The notes beneath the pieces are model-generated. The model was not told the DNA's origin and ran no database searches. It saw only the letters and a program-made list of their open reading frames with translations. Positions 1 to 6,271 of a stretch of DNA of 9,337 nt are shown piece by piece; the first letter of the stretch is position 1, and each line of letters starts with the position of its first letter. Source of the stretch: CAYUCJ01 sp049282265 (GTDB lineage: Bacteria > Desulfobacterota > DSM-4660 > Desulfatiglandales > Desulfatiglandaceae). Both the position numbers and the translations under genes were made by a program. The stretch covers positions 1 through 9,337 of the forward strand of contig JBAPTR010000133.1 in the NCBI GenBank assembly GCA_049282265.1, in the 5' to 3' direction.

Positions 1-182
1 CTGACAATCTTTTTCAAATGTTTTCTAAACACTCCGGAGGGGATGGACGCCGATTTGGGGTTCAGCGGTACGTCACAGAAGCGCGTAGGGTTTGATAGGA
101 GTGAACCCCAAATAGTCGTCCATGCAGAAGTGAGTTGCAAGTGCACTATGAGAAAGCGTCAGAAAAAGATTCTCAGATCCGT
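1..182 (+). repeat. Inverted-repeat element, copy 1 (left end cut by window)
   Basis: This is a MITE-like repeat also found at 8046-8236 (inverted) and 9258-9337. The window starts about six bases inside its left terminal repeat (CTGACAATCTTTTTC). The right terminal repeat lies at about 150-182 and reads as the inverted counterpart (GAAAAAGATTCTCAG). Nested inside are two 22-base arms at 43-64 and 102-123 that are inverted copies with two mismatches, around a loop of about 37 bases. It is more diverged from copies 2 and 3 than they are from each other, so it is probably an older insertion. It lies just past the 3' end of the M50 protease gene. No transposase is present in it. Confidence 0.8.
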
Positions 183-235
183 TTCCATAGACACGTAGAG
201 TAAAGCGGCTTCCTTAGAAGTCCGGCCCGCAAGGC

Positions 236-880
236 TCACCGCAGGAGCCGTAACATGCGGAAGAAATTATCACCCCCGAAGAGGTGGGATACATAAATCA
301 TCGGGTAGACCAGGGCACGGTTCAGGATGCCGGTGTGGGCGAAATTATCGAGCAGGACAACGGCGATCAGGATGAACGCACCATAACGCCTGAATTTCCG
401 GTACATCATGGAGGCCCTGGACGGCAGCAGGTTTTCCAGGATGTGAGAGCCATCCAGTGGGGGGATTGGAATAAGATTGAAAAGCCCCAGGCCCACGTTC
501 ATCAATATGAGGTAGATCAATACTTTCTGATAAATTTCCCATGGCAACAGAAAGTAACGGATGAAAATGCCAGCCACCAAAGCCGCCGACAGATTGGCCA
601 CAGGACCACTCATGGACATGAGAATAATGTCTCTTCTTGGGTTCTGGAAATACCTTGTATCCACCGGGACGGGTTTCGCCCATCCAAAATTGAACAGGAA
701 GAGGCAGATGGCACCCAGAGGATCGAGGTGACTCAAGGGGTTCAGCGTCAGACGCCCTCGGTCCTTGGCTGTCGAGTCTCCAAGAGACAAGGCCGCCTTA
801 CCGTGACCATATTCATGTATGGTGATGGCAAAGAGAAGAACCGGTATCTTGACAATCCATTCGACAATATTCACAGACAT
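236..880 (-). CDS. Site-2 protease family protein (peptidase M50), membrane zinc metalloprotease
   Basis: This is a 214-residue polytopic membrane protein of the M50 (site-2 protease) family, which cleaves substrates within or near the membrane. HEYGH at residues 22-26 is the HExxH zinc-binding and catalytic motif, placed in the first membrane segment as is usual for the short prokaryotic subgroup. NLIPIPPLDG at 135-144 is the second conserved motif, with D143 as the likely third zinc ligand. SGPVAN (91-96) is the conserved segment between them. Hydrophobic segments lie at about 8-22, 55-66, 95-112, 120-137 and 166-177. There is no PDZ domain, unlike RseP, and no CBS domain. The start is supported by GAGGGAAG a few bases upstream on the minus strand. 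It is divergent from amrB and its substrate cannot be read from context. Family assignment is firm; the physiological role is unknown. Confidence 0.9.
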   Translation of the reverse strand: MSVNIVEWIVKIPVLLFAITIHEYGHGKAALSLGDSTAKDRGRLTLNPLSHLDPLGAICLFLFNFGWAKPVPVDTRYFQNPRRDIILMSMSGPVANLSAALVAGIFIRYFLLPWEIYQKVLIYLILMNVGLGLFNLIPIPPLDGSHILENLLPSRASMMYRKFRRYGAFILIAVVLLDNFAHTGILNRALVYPMIYVSHLFGGDNFFRMLRLLR

Positions 881-1139
881 GAAAAACTTCCCTCAGCATC
901 CCTTTGAATTGGCCTGAGACGCTGGAACCCGATTCATTTGGGCTTAATAAAATATCCTAGCAGTAAATCTTCCTCCCAGCAAGGACCAAAAACATGTGGA
1001 GGCCCGATTTTCTTTGCTAACACACCGGAAGTTTCCACTTGAAAAAATGAATGACTTCTTTCAGAATAATAGGGTCTGAGAAGTTGACGCCTTTGTTTTG
1101 CCATTGCCACTGAGAAGATATTTTGAGGAGGTGATTCAG

Positions 1140-1997
1140 ATGGCTTTGAGACCAGCTGATTTCGCAGGTTCCTGGTATCCCGACGAAGAAGCGGAATGTC
1201 GGCGCGCCATTGAAGCATTCTCAAGAGAGGCCAGCCCATGTCCGGTTGATAAAGGTCGGAGCATAGGAGGCATCGTACCTCATGCCGGCTGGTTTTATTC
1301 GGGTGCCATTGCCTGCAACGTAGTGCAATGCCTTGGCGATCAGGCTGAGTGCGATACATGTCTGGTTTTTGGTAGGCATCTTCATGCTGCAAGCGCCAAC
1401 TATATTATGGCAGAGGGTGGATGGCAGACTCCCCTGGGTCCATTGGAGGTCGATTCCGAGGTGGCATCTGTCCTCATCCATGAGTATCCTTTTGTCGTCG
1501 AAACGGTCACGAACTACGACCAGGATAATACCATTGAGTTGCAACTGCCCTTTATCAAATATTTTTTGCCGGGAACAAAGATTGTCCCCATGGGACTGCC
1601 ACCCGTACCCGTTTCTCTTGATATCGGAAGGCGGGCAGCACAGATATGCGTGAAAAAAGGGCGCAGGACGCTGGTGCTGGGTTCTACCGACCTGACCCAC
1701 TATGGTTATAACTATGGCTTTGTCCCGAAGGGAACAGGAGAGATGGCGGTAAACTGGGTGAAGGCGGTGAACGATCGGCGGATCGTGGACTTGATGCAGG
1801 AGATGGACGAAAAGGGCGTCATTGAAGAATCCGCGGAAAATCATAACGCCTGCTGCTCGGGCGCCGCCGCCGCGGCAATTTCCGCTGCCCGGGAACTGGG
1901 GGCGCTGCATGGAAAGGCCCTGATCTACAAAACGAGTTATGATGTGCGTCCGGATAACAGTTTTGTCGGCTATACCGGTATTCTCTTTACTCGGTAG
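1140..1997 (+). CDS. amrB: AmmeMemoRadiSam system protein B (MEMO1 family)
   Basis: This 285-residue protein belongs to the MEMO family, which shares its fold with class III extradiol dioxygenases. The N-terminus RPADFAGSWYP is the family hallmark. HAGWFYSG follows with H48, then FGRHLH with H80 and H82, STDLTHYG in the middle, and NHNACCSG with H235 and C238/C239 near the end. These match the conserved His/His/Cys pocket of the family. In place of the common GPSHH this copy reads GRHLH, a mild departure. The start at 1140 is chosen because GAGGAGGTG lies just upstream; a TTG at 1098 is in frame but lacks such a site. In many prokaryotes amrB sits with amrA (AMMECR1 domain) and a radical SAM gene, and neither is in this window. 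The biochemical function of the system is unsettled. The histidine kinase gene follows after 48 bases and may be co-transcribed. Confidence 0.9.
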   Translation: MALRPADFAGSWYPDEEAECRRAIEAFSREASPCPVDKGRSIGGIVPHAGWFYSGAIACNVVQCLGDQAECDTCLVFGRHLHAASANYIMAEGGWQTPLGPLEVDSEVASVLIHEYPFVVETVTNYDQDNTIELQLPFIKYFLPGTKIVPMGLPPVPVSLDIGRRAAQICVKKGRRTLVLGSTDLTHYGYNYGFVPKGTGEMAVNWVKAVNDRRIVDLMQEMDEKGVIEESAENHNACCSGAAAAAISAARELGALHGKALIYKTSYDVRPDNSFVGYTGILFTR

Positions 1998-2045
1998 AGC
2001 CCTGGCACCAATAGGTTTTCGGAAGATACGATTTCAGGACACTTT

Positions 2046-2918
2046 ATGAAAAAATTGCTTGATAAATTGCACATGCTTGTTTTTAATAACTCAGGAGATC
2101 TGCTTGAATTCGGTAAGCGGGCGAAACAAGATGATGGAAACTATCCATTGTCGAAGAAGGAAAATCCCATGGGGCAGAACAGAATAAAGATTGATCTTCT
2201 CATCCACGACCTCAAGGTACCTCTGGCCGTTATCGAGGCCGGCGTTACTTCGATGCTGAATCGTCGGGAAAAATATGGTGCCCTCACGGACAAGCAGATA
2301 AAGGTCCTCCAGAGGGTTCTCCGGAACACCAAGGTAACTCAGAATCTGGTCGGTGATGCCCTTGAGCTCAGTAGATCGAGACAGGGGATAATGAACCTGG
2401 CAAGTGTCCAAATATGCAACCTTTTTGAAGATGAACTCATCGAGATTTTCGATCTGGCTAATTCCAATATATCCGAGAGGATCAGGGGATCACAAAATCT
2501 GGAGGGGCTTAAGGCCGTCCTTCAGCCCGAAGGGCTTCATCTCGACATTGAGGATTCGTTGTGGGGCGAGAACTTTCGTCTTGATGAAGGGAAGTTGAAA
2601 CAGATCCTCAGAAACCTCTTGAGCAATGCCTTGAAATATAGGAGAAGTTCGGTTGAACTGAGGGCCTTTCTTGAGGAGGGTGCGCTCTTTATCTGTGTAA
2701 AAGATGATGGTGAAGGGATCCCTACGGCGTATCACAGGAAGATATTTGATTGCTATTTTCAGCTGGATCCCAGCGATACCTGTTCCGTGCGGGGGCATGG
2801 CCTGGGATTGGCCGGCGTTATGATCCTGCTTGAAGATATGGGTGGCAAGATGACCCTCTCAAGCGATGAAGGGCAGGGGGCTGAGTTCATTGTCAGAATA
2901 CCCATCCCAGGCCAATGA
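2046..2918 (+). CDS. Soluble sensor histidine kinase without a sensor domain
   Basis: This 290-residue protein has the core of a two-component histidine kinase and little else. The H-box IHDLKVPLAVI carries the predicted phospho-accepting H54. It is followed by the dimerisation helices to about residue 115 and an HATPase_c domain with N-box NLLSNALKYR (N194), G1 box DDGEGIP (221-226) and G2 box GHGLGLAGV (250-258). No membrane segment, PAS, GAF or HAMP domain is visible, so the signal must reach it through a partner or the 50-residue N-terminus. Two starts are plausible: 2046, with AGGA six bases upstream, and the Met codon at 2169 (residue 42), which has a better-placed AAGGA. The shorter form would begin only 12 residues before the H-box. 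The response regulator converging from the right, with 33 bases between the stops, is the obvious candidate partner. Confidence 0.88.
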   Translation: MKKLLDKLHMLVFNNSGDLLEFGKRAKQDDGNYPLSKKENPMGQNRIKIDLLIHDLKVPLAVIEAGVTSMLNRREKYGALTDKQIKVLQRVLRNTKVTQNLVGDALELSRSRQGIMNLASVQICNLFEDELIEIFDLANSNISERIRGSQNLEGLKAVLQPEGLHLDIEDSLWGENFRLDEGKLKQILRNLLSNALKYRRSSVELRAFLEEGALFICVKDDGEGIPTAYHRKIFDCYFQLDPSDTCSVRGHGLGLAGVMILLEDMGGKMTLSSDEGQGAEFIVRIPIPGQ

Positions 2919-2951
2919 GGTATCCGGCAAACGGGTTCTTCTGTCTGAGTT

Positions 2952-3476
2952 TCACATAATTTTATGCAGTTCGTCTTTGGAAACCCTGTAGCTCTTGTCA
3001 AATTCCTCCCAGAACTCTCGATGTGCGTCTCGCCAATCAGTGCCGAATTTTCTGTCAAAAAACGGCTTCAGCCTTTCGAACCACACTGCACTTGGTTTTT
3101 CTACCCCCTGCTTCTCAAAAATTTCTTTGAGGTATGTGGTAATATCTGCAATCCTGTCTTTCGGTACGTAGGATTGGGCACCTTTCTTGATAGATTTTAT
3201 CAGGTTATCGGGGCTCAGCGCATGGGCTGTCAGCATAAGGGCGGGGATGCCTTTGCTGGTGGCAAGTTCCAACAGGTCATAGCCACGTACCCCCATGATG
3301 TCCAGGAGGGCGGCATCGTAATGGTTTTTCTCCAGGAATTTTCTGGCCGTTTCAAAATTGGGAGCTGAATCTATGAGGCACATGTCCAGCATTTCTTCTA
3401 GGGTTTCAAGGATATCCAGTTCATCGTCCACGATAAGTATCTTTTTGTCTTTCAGTATGTTTTGATCATTCGACAT
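2952..3476 (-). CDS. Response regulator, receiver domain with short non-DNA-binding C-terminus
   Basis: The 174 residues hold a CheY-like receiver domain at about 11-127 with the full phosphorylation set: acidic pair D17/D18 in LIVDDE, phospho-acceptor D59 in LLDIMG, switch T83 in LTAHA and K106 in VPKDR. After it comes an aromatic, charged tail (about 128-174, with WFERLKPFFDRKFG) that does not look like a helix-turn-helix or an enzymatic output domain. It probably works by protein contact or phosphotransfer. The start at 3476 is chosen because GGGAGGT sits correctly upstream; an in-frame Met at 3512 would add 12 residues with no better site. It faces the sensorless kinase tail to tail, so each gene needs its own promoter. 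Partnership with that kinase is inferred from proximity. Confidence 0.88.
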   Translation of the reverse strand: MSNDQNILKDKKILIVDDELDILETLEEMLDMCLIDSAPNFETARKFLEKNHYDAALLDIMGVRGYDLLELATSKGIPALMLTAHALSPDNLIKSIKKGAQSYVPKDRIADITTYLKEIFEKQGVEKPSAVWFERLKPFFDRKFGTDWRDAHREFWEEFDKSYRVSKDELHKIM

Positions 3477-3505
3477 ACTTGACCTCCCGTAGCTTAAGAA
3501 GTGTC

Positions 3506-3520
3506 CGCTCAAGTTGAGCG
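3506..3520. promoter_or_regulatory. Perfect 7-base palindrome in the response regulator leader
   Basis: CGCTCAA-G-TTGAGCG is an exact inverted repeat about 30 bases upstream of the response regulator start codon. It could be an operator or a small leader hairpin. No protein that binds it can be named from sequence. Confidence 0.35.
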
Positions 3521-3682
3521 TCTTCCCGTCCTCAACGCGTACAGAGATTCCTGGTGGGCCTGACAGCCGGAATGGCGAGTTGGCTCCGGATACAAAATAC
3601 AGTACCGCTTATCGCAAAGAATACTAACCCGAAGGAATGAAATAGTCAATCATTTATGGTGACGATTTCAAGAGAAATTTCA

Positions 3683-3711
3683 TTGACATGATGTGCTGCA
3701 TTACTTAACGT
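3683..3711 (+). promoter_or_regulatory. Candidate sigma-70 promoter of the His-rich protein/cooT/sirtuin group
   Basis: There is an exact TTGACA at 3683-3688. The -10 region is poor (TTAACG or TAACGT at a spacing of 16-17). It lies about 55-80 bases before the first gene of the plus-strand group. The rest of the 289-base divergent region (3477-3765) shows no gene. Confidence 0.4.
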
Positions 3712-3765
3712 TTAAAAGACGTATAGGTATCTGAAGCCAAACGGGCTAAATAGGAGATATAGATA

Positions 3766-3966
3766 ATGGAATTTCGGGAAAAGGCAAGGATTCAATTGGA
3801 ACACTGGATTACGCACAATGATCATCACGAAGAAGAATACCTCTCATTTGCCGAGCAGCTTGAATCTGCCGGGATGGAAGAGAGCGGCAAGCATGTCAGA
3901 GACATGGTAACTCTGGCGGCAAAGAGTACGGAATCGCTCAGGAAGGCCTTGAAGGCCTTGCTTTGA
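3766..3966 (+). CDS. Small His-rich protein next to CooT, putative metal-binding partner
   Basis: This is a 66-residue, probably all-helical soluble protein. The N-terminal stretch LEHWITHNDHHEEEY places H13, H17, H20 and H21 on one helical face next to three glutamates, which could form a metal site. H43 lies in the second helix, and the C-terminus is a Ser/Lys/Leu amphipathic helix. AGGAGA upstream supports the start. The cooT gene follows 63 bases later, also plus strand. The nickel-handling coo operon of Rhodospirillum rubrum pairs CooT with a His-rich protein, CooJ. This protein does not look homologous to CooJ, whose His cluster is C-terminal, but a similar role is possible. From memory, small proteins like this do recur beside cooT, but I cannot verify that here. 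Coding status is well supported; nickel binding is inferred. Confidence 0.78.
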   Translation: MEFREKARIQLEHWITHNDHHEEEYLSFAEQLESAGMEESGKHVRDMVTLAAKSTESLRKALKALL

Positions 3967-4029
3967 GTTCAGCACAAAAAAACCGGTCCTCCGGGTCCGG
4001 ATTGTTCAGTATTTCAGGAGGAATGAAAC

Positions 4030-4218
4030 ATGTGTGAGGCACATGCATATATGCTGCAGGATGGGGAAGAAAAGTTGGTCCTGGAACATGTCGATCTGGT
4101 TGAATTTGAAGGTGATCAGGCCAAATTGGTAAACATCTTTGGAGAACAGAAGACGATAAAGGGAAGGCTCAAGATCTACAACAACAGTGAAGGCAAGATC
4201 GTGTTCGAGTCCCTTTGA
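4030..4218 (+). CDS. cooT: CooT family nickel-binding protein
   Basis: This 62-residue protein has the CooT signature: it starts MCEAHAYM, continues with a DGEEKLVLEHVDLVE segment, and has the conserved FGEQKTIKGRLK near the end. The sole cysteine is C2. In studied CooT proteins this N-terminal cysteine region forms the Ni(II) site at the dimer interface, and R. rubrum CooT supports nickel insertion into carbon monoxide dehydrogenase. The length is typical. AGGAGG lies eight bases before the start. No CODH, CooC or hydrogenase gene is in the window, so the client nickel enzyme is not visible. The sirtuin follows almost immediately: a TTG overlaps its stop and an ATG lies 17 bases on, which suggests co-transcription. 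Confidence 0.88.
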   Translation: MCEAHAYMLQDGEEKLVLEHVDLVEFEGDQAKLVNIFGEQKTIKGRLKIYNNSEGKIVFESL

Positions 4219-4235
4219 GAAGGCATCGAGAGGTT

Positions 4236-5003
4236 ATGGCCCGAAAACTGGAAAACGCCGCCCGTCTAATCGTGCGGTCGGAAATGACACTGGCCCTGAC
4301 AGGGGCAGGCATTTCGGTCGAATCGGGTATCCCGGATTTCAGGAGTGCCGGCGGCCTGTGGGAAAGATTCGATCCAGGGGAATATGCCACCGTCGAGGCC
4401 TTTCGTGCCGATCCGGAGAAAGTATGGAACATGTTTCGCGAAATGGAAGTTCTCGTGCTCCAGGCCAAACCAAACAAGGCTCACCAGGGTTTGGGCAAGT
4501 TGGAGAAAATGGGATACCTCCACACTATCATTACGCAGAACATCGACAACCTGCACCAAGCGGGTGGGGCCCGGAATGTGATCGAATACCACGGGAATTT
4601 CGCCACTCTCCTTTGTCCGGCCTGCGGGAAACGGTTCGGCGCTGAAGAAAAAAAAGTTGAAAACCCTCCAAGATGTGTTTGCCGTCAGATTCTAAAGCCG
4701 GATGTCGTTCTCTTCGGAGAGGCCATCCCCAGATCCGCCCTGAATCGTTCATTTCAACTGGCTTCTTCTGCACGCACATTAATGGTGATAGGGACTTCGG
4801 CGGCTGTGTCGCCGGCCAATACTATTCCGGCTGTTGCCAAGGAAAATGGGGCAAAGATCATAGAAATCAACCAGGAGAGGACGCATCTGACAGATTCCAT
4901 CACCGATATCTTCCTGGAAGGCAGTGCCGGAGAGATCGTTGAGCGGCTGGTGTCGGTGATCAACGAAAAGAGAGATTCCCATAGCTCCATCCCCTCTATT
5001 TAG
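4236..5003 (+). CDS. NAD-dependent protein deacylase, SIR2 (sirtuin) family
   Basis: This 255-residue sirtuin of usual bacterial length removes acyl groups from lysines using NAD+. GAGISVESGIPDFRS (23-37) and TQNIDNLH (100-107) are the NAD-binding motifs, and H119 in YHGNF is the catalytic histidine. GTSAAVSPAN and the late IEIN stretch complete the Rossmann fold. The zinc site has C127/C130 (CPAC), but the second pair is C147-V-C149, one residue tighter than the usual CxxC. The Tyr-x-x-Arg pair that marks desuccinylases such as CobB and SIRT5 appears as Phe-x-x-Met (about residues 67-70), so a deacetylase preference is more likely. The ATG at 4236 is chosen; an in-frame TTG at 4215 overlapping the cooT stop would add seven residues. 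The 3' end overlaps the convergent PAC2 gene by eight bases. Confidence 0.9.
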   Translation: MARKLENAARLIVRSEMTLALTGAGISVESGIPDFRSAGGLWERFDPGEYATVEAFRADPEKVWNMFREMEVLVLQAKPNKAHQGLGKLEKMGYLHTIITQNIDNLHQAGGARNVIEYHGNFATLLCPACGKRFGAEEKKVENPPRCVCRQILKPDVVLFGEAIPRSALNRSFQLASSARTLMVIGTSAAVSPANTIPAVAKENGAKIIEINQERTHLTDSITDIFLEGSAGEIVERLVSVINEKRDSHSSIPSI

Positions 5004-5862
5004 GTTTAATAAAATCCTTTAACTGAATGATTTTGCTTCCTTTATTTTCAGATTCTCTCATCGTGGCCCATGATCCTCTCACCTTGGCCTTTCTGAGTTC
5101 GTTAATCATCCCTTGAAGTTCCGGATTCTTTTCAATGAGCGTCTGGATCTGGTGATTCAATTCTTTCCAGCCTTCATCAAGTTCGGCCGTGTCCAGTTCA
5201 AAGCCTCCCAGATAACCCAGGAGGGAGCCCAGGTGTGACAACAATCCATAGTGGGTCGCCCCCTGGAGATAATAGGGACTGTGAGTCCAGAGGCTCATGC
5301 AATCAAATCCCTTTTTCTCTGCGCTTGCCTGGATAATCGAATGGATGGCGCTGGGCCCCTGGTAGTTTATAGGCAGGACATCTTTCTCGGCCAGATTCGC
5401 GAATAGGGTTTTGCTGGAGGCGATACCGGAAATGATGGTATCAGTGTGGAGAACACTGTCAAACATGCTTCCCAGAGTAATGATGGTGCCGACATGGAGC
5501 GCTTCACAGAGGGACAGGAGTTGGTCGACAAAATACTGCCACCGCAGCCCCGGTTCCTGGGCCTTCAGGATAATGATGTCCGCACCGTCTGGAAGACAGT
5601 GGGCTGCGTAGAAGGACCCGCCAGGGGAAACCACATCCTTAAGTACGCCATCCTCTATGACCACGACTGGACGGTTTTCGTCGTATCTGTAAAACAGGTC
5701 GCTATTGATGGTTGCAAATGGCTTGGCCTTCAATTTGCGGATCAGATAGGAAACCATGGCCTTGGAAACATCCATGGCGTTACCCCATCCGTCAAAACCG
5801 GCAATCAGAATCTGCGCTTTGTTAACGGGCAACTCATCTATTTGGATCCCTTCTTGGGACAT
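4996..5862 (-). CDS. PAC2 family protein (proteasome assembly chaperone 2-like fold)
   Basis: This 288-residue soluble protein is of the PAC2 family, named for the eukaryotic proteasome assembly chaperone but widespread in archaea and bacteria, many of which lack any need for it. AGFDGWGNAMD (21-31) matches the family N-terminal motif. Further matches are the TLGSMFDSVLHT stretch in the middle and GPSAIHSII followed by SLWTHSPYYL, which correspond to the conserved GP and W-x-x-x-P-Y regions. The last 65 residues are charged and helical. GGAGG is well placed before the start. Its function in bacteria is not known. Archaeal and actinobacterial members often sit near proteasome or protein-quality genes, but no such gene is here. 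It converges on the sirtuin gene with an eight-base overlap of coding ends, so the two cannot share a normal intergenic terminator. Confidence 0.85.
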   Translation of the reverse strand: MSQEGIQIDELPVNKAQILIAGFDGWGNAMDVSKAMVSYLIRKLKAKPFATINSDLFYRYDENRPVVVIEDGVLKDVVSPGGSFYAAHCLPDGADIIILKAQEPGLRWQYFVDQLLSLCEALHVGTIITLGSMFDSVLHTDTIISGIASSKTLFANLAEKDVLPINYQGPSAIHSIIQASAEKKGFDCMSLWTHSPYYLQGATHYGLLSHLGSLLGYLGGFELDTAELDEGWKELNHQIQTLIEKNPELQGMINELRKAKVRGSWATMRESENKGSKIIQLKDFIKPK

Positions 5863-5916
5863 GAAATGTCCTCCATCATTTTGTTTTCCAACGGCTTCGA
5901 TTGATCTGATACATAA

Positions 5917-5944
5917 ACTTTACATCTTGGCGTTGGGTTGTCAA
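5917..5944 (-). promoter_or_regulatory. Candidate sigma-70 promoter of the PAC2 gene
   Basis: On the minus strand there is an exact TTGACA (5939-5944), then 16 bases, then TAAAGT (5917-5922) as a 4-of-6 match to the -10 box. It lies about 55 bases before the start codon. Confidence 0.45.
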
Positions 5945-6112
5945 GATCGCTTTCAGCACCCCAACCCATCTTGTGGAGCTGGACGAGTGGTTTGGGGCGT
6001 CTGCTGACGAAGACTGGAGTATATCCTTCAGGAATGCACGCTCTTGTCCGATGAACCGGATATGGGTTTCCATGGTGTTAGGGCTTTTCGGGAGGCATCC
6101 GGGCCATTTTTG
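5945..6112. other. Gene-free part of the PAC2/465-residue-protein divergent region
   Basis: I see no credible gene between 5863 and 6271; reading frames there lack ribosome sites and protein-like composition. The one structure is an imperfect inverted repeat, CCCCAACCC at 5959-5967 against GGTTTGGGG at 5989-5997 (8 of 9 pairs, 21-base loop). Its meaning is unclear. Confidence 0.4.
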
Positions 6113-6142
6113 TTGACAAAGTCTAAAAAAAGTATACATTAT
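6113..6142 (+). promoter_or_regulatory. Candidate sigma-70 promoter of the 465-residue protein
   Basis: There is an exact TTGACA at 6113-6118. TACATT (6135-6140, spacing 16) or CATTAT (6137-6142, spacing 18) is the -10 box, each 4 of 6. The AT-rich spacer supports it. It implies a leader of about 120 bases. Confidence 0.5.
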
Positions 6143-6189
6143 CCTGAATCGACACACTCGAAGCCGTAAGATGTCCATTTTACTTCAAA

Positions 6190-6238
6190 TAAGCGCTTAC
6201 CAAGACGCCGCGATTACCTTTTGGAAAATCATCCAAAA
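6190..6238 (+). promoter_or_regulatory. Leader inverted repeats before the 465-residue protein
   Basis: The predicted leader has a perfect 10-base palindrome TAAGCGCTTA (6190-6199) and a perfect 7-base hairpin, TTTTGGA at 6219-6225 with TCCAAAA at 6232-6238. Either may be an operator or a translational control element. The start codon that follows lacks a strong Shine-Dalgarno sequence. Confidence 0.3.
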
Positions 6239-6271
6239 AAAAGCTAATTCTGAGAGATTGGTCAGAATGAC

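Noticed and set aside
43..198. A 51-codon frame starting MDADLGF inside repeat copy 1, preceded by GGAGG, with the same start in copies 2 and 3
   Set aside because: In copy 2 it stops after 20 codons, the residues after MDADLGF are not conserved, and the GGAGG is only two bases from the ATG. The conserved sequence is better explained by the hairpin arm.
284..907. A long plus-strand frame opposite the M50 protease
   Set aside because: It is fully antisense to a gene with clear catalytic motifs and its translation is Gln/His/Arg-rich with no domain.
3973..4008. GC-rich hairpin with a run of A on its left, between the His-rich gene and cooT, readable as a minus-strand terminator
   Set aside because: The stem has an internal mismatch, and no minus-strand gene lies to the right that would need termination here.
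5876..6178. A 100-codon minus-strand frame upstream of the PAC2 gene
   Set aside because: It has no ribosome site, low-complexity Ser/Arg-rich composition, no recognisable family, and it covers both promoter candidates.
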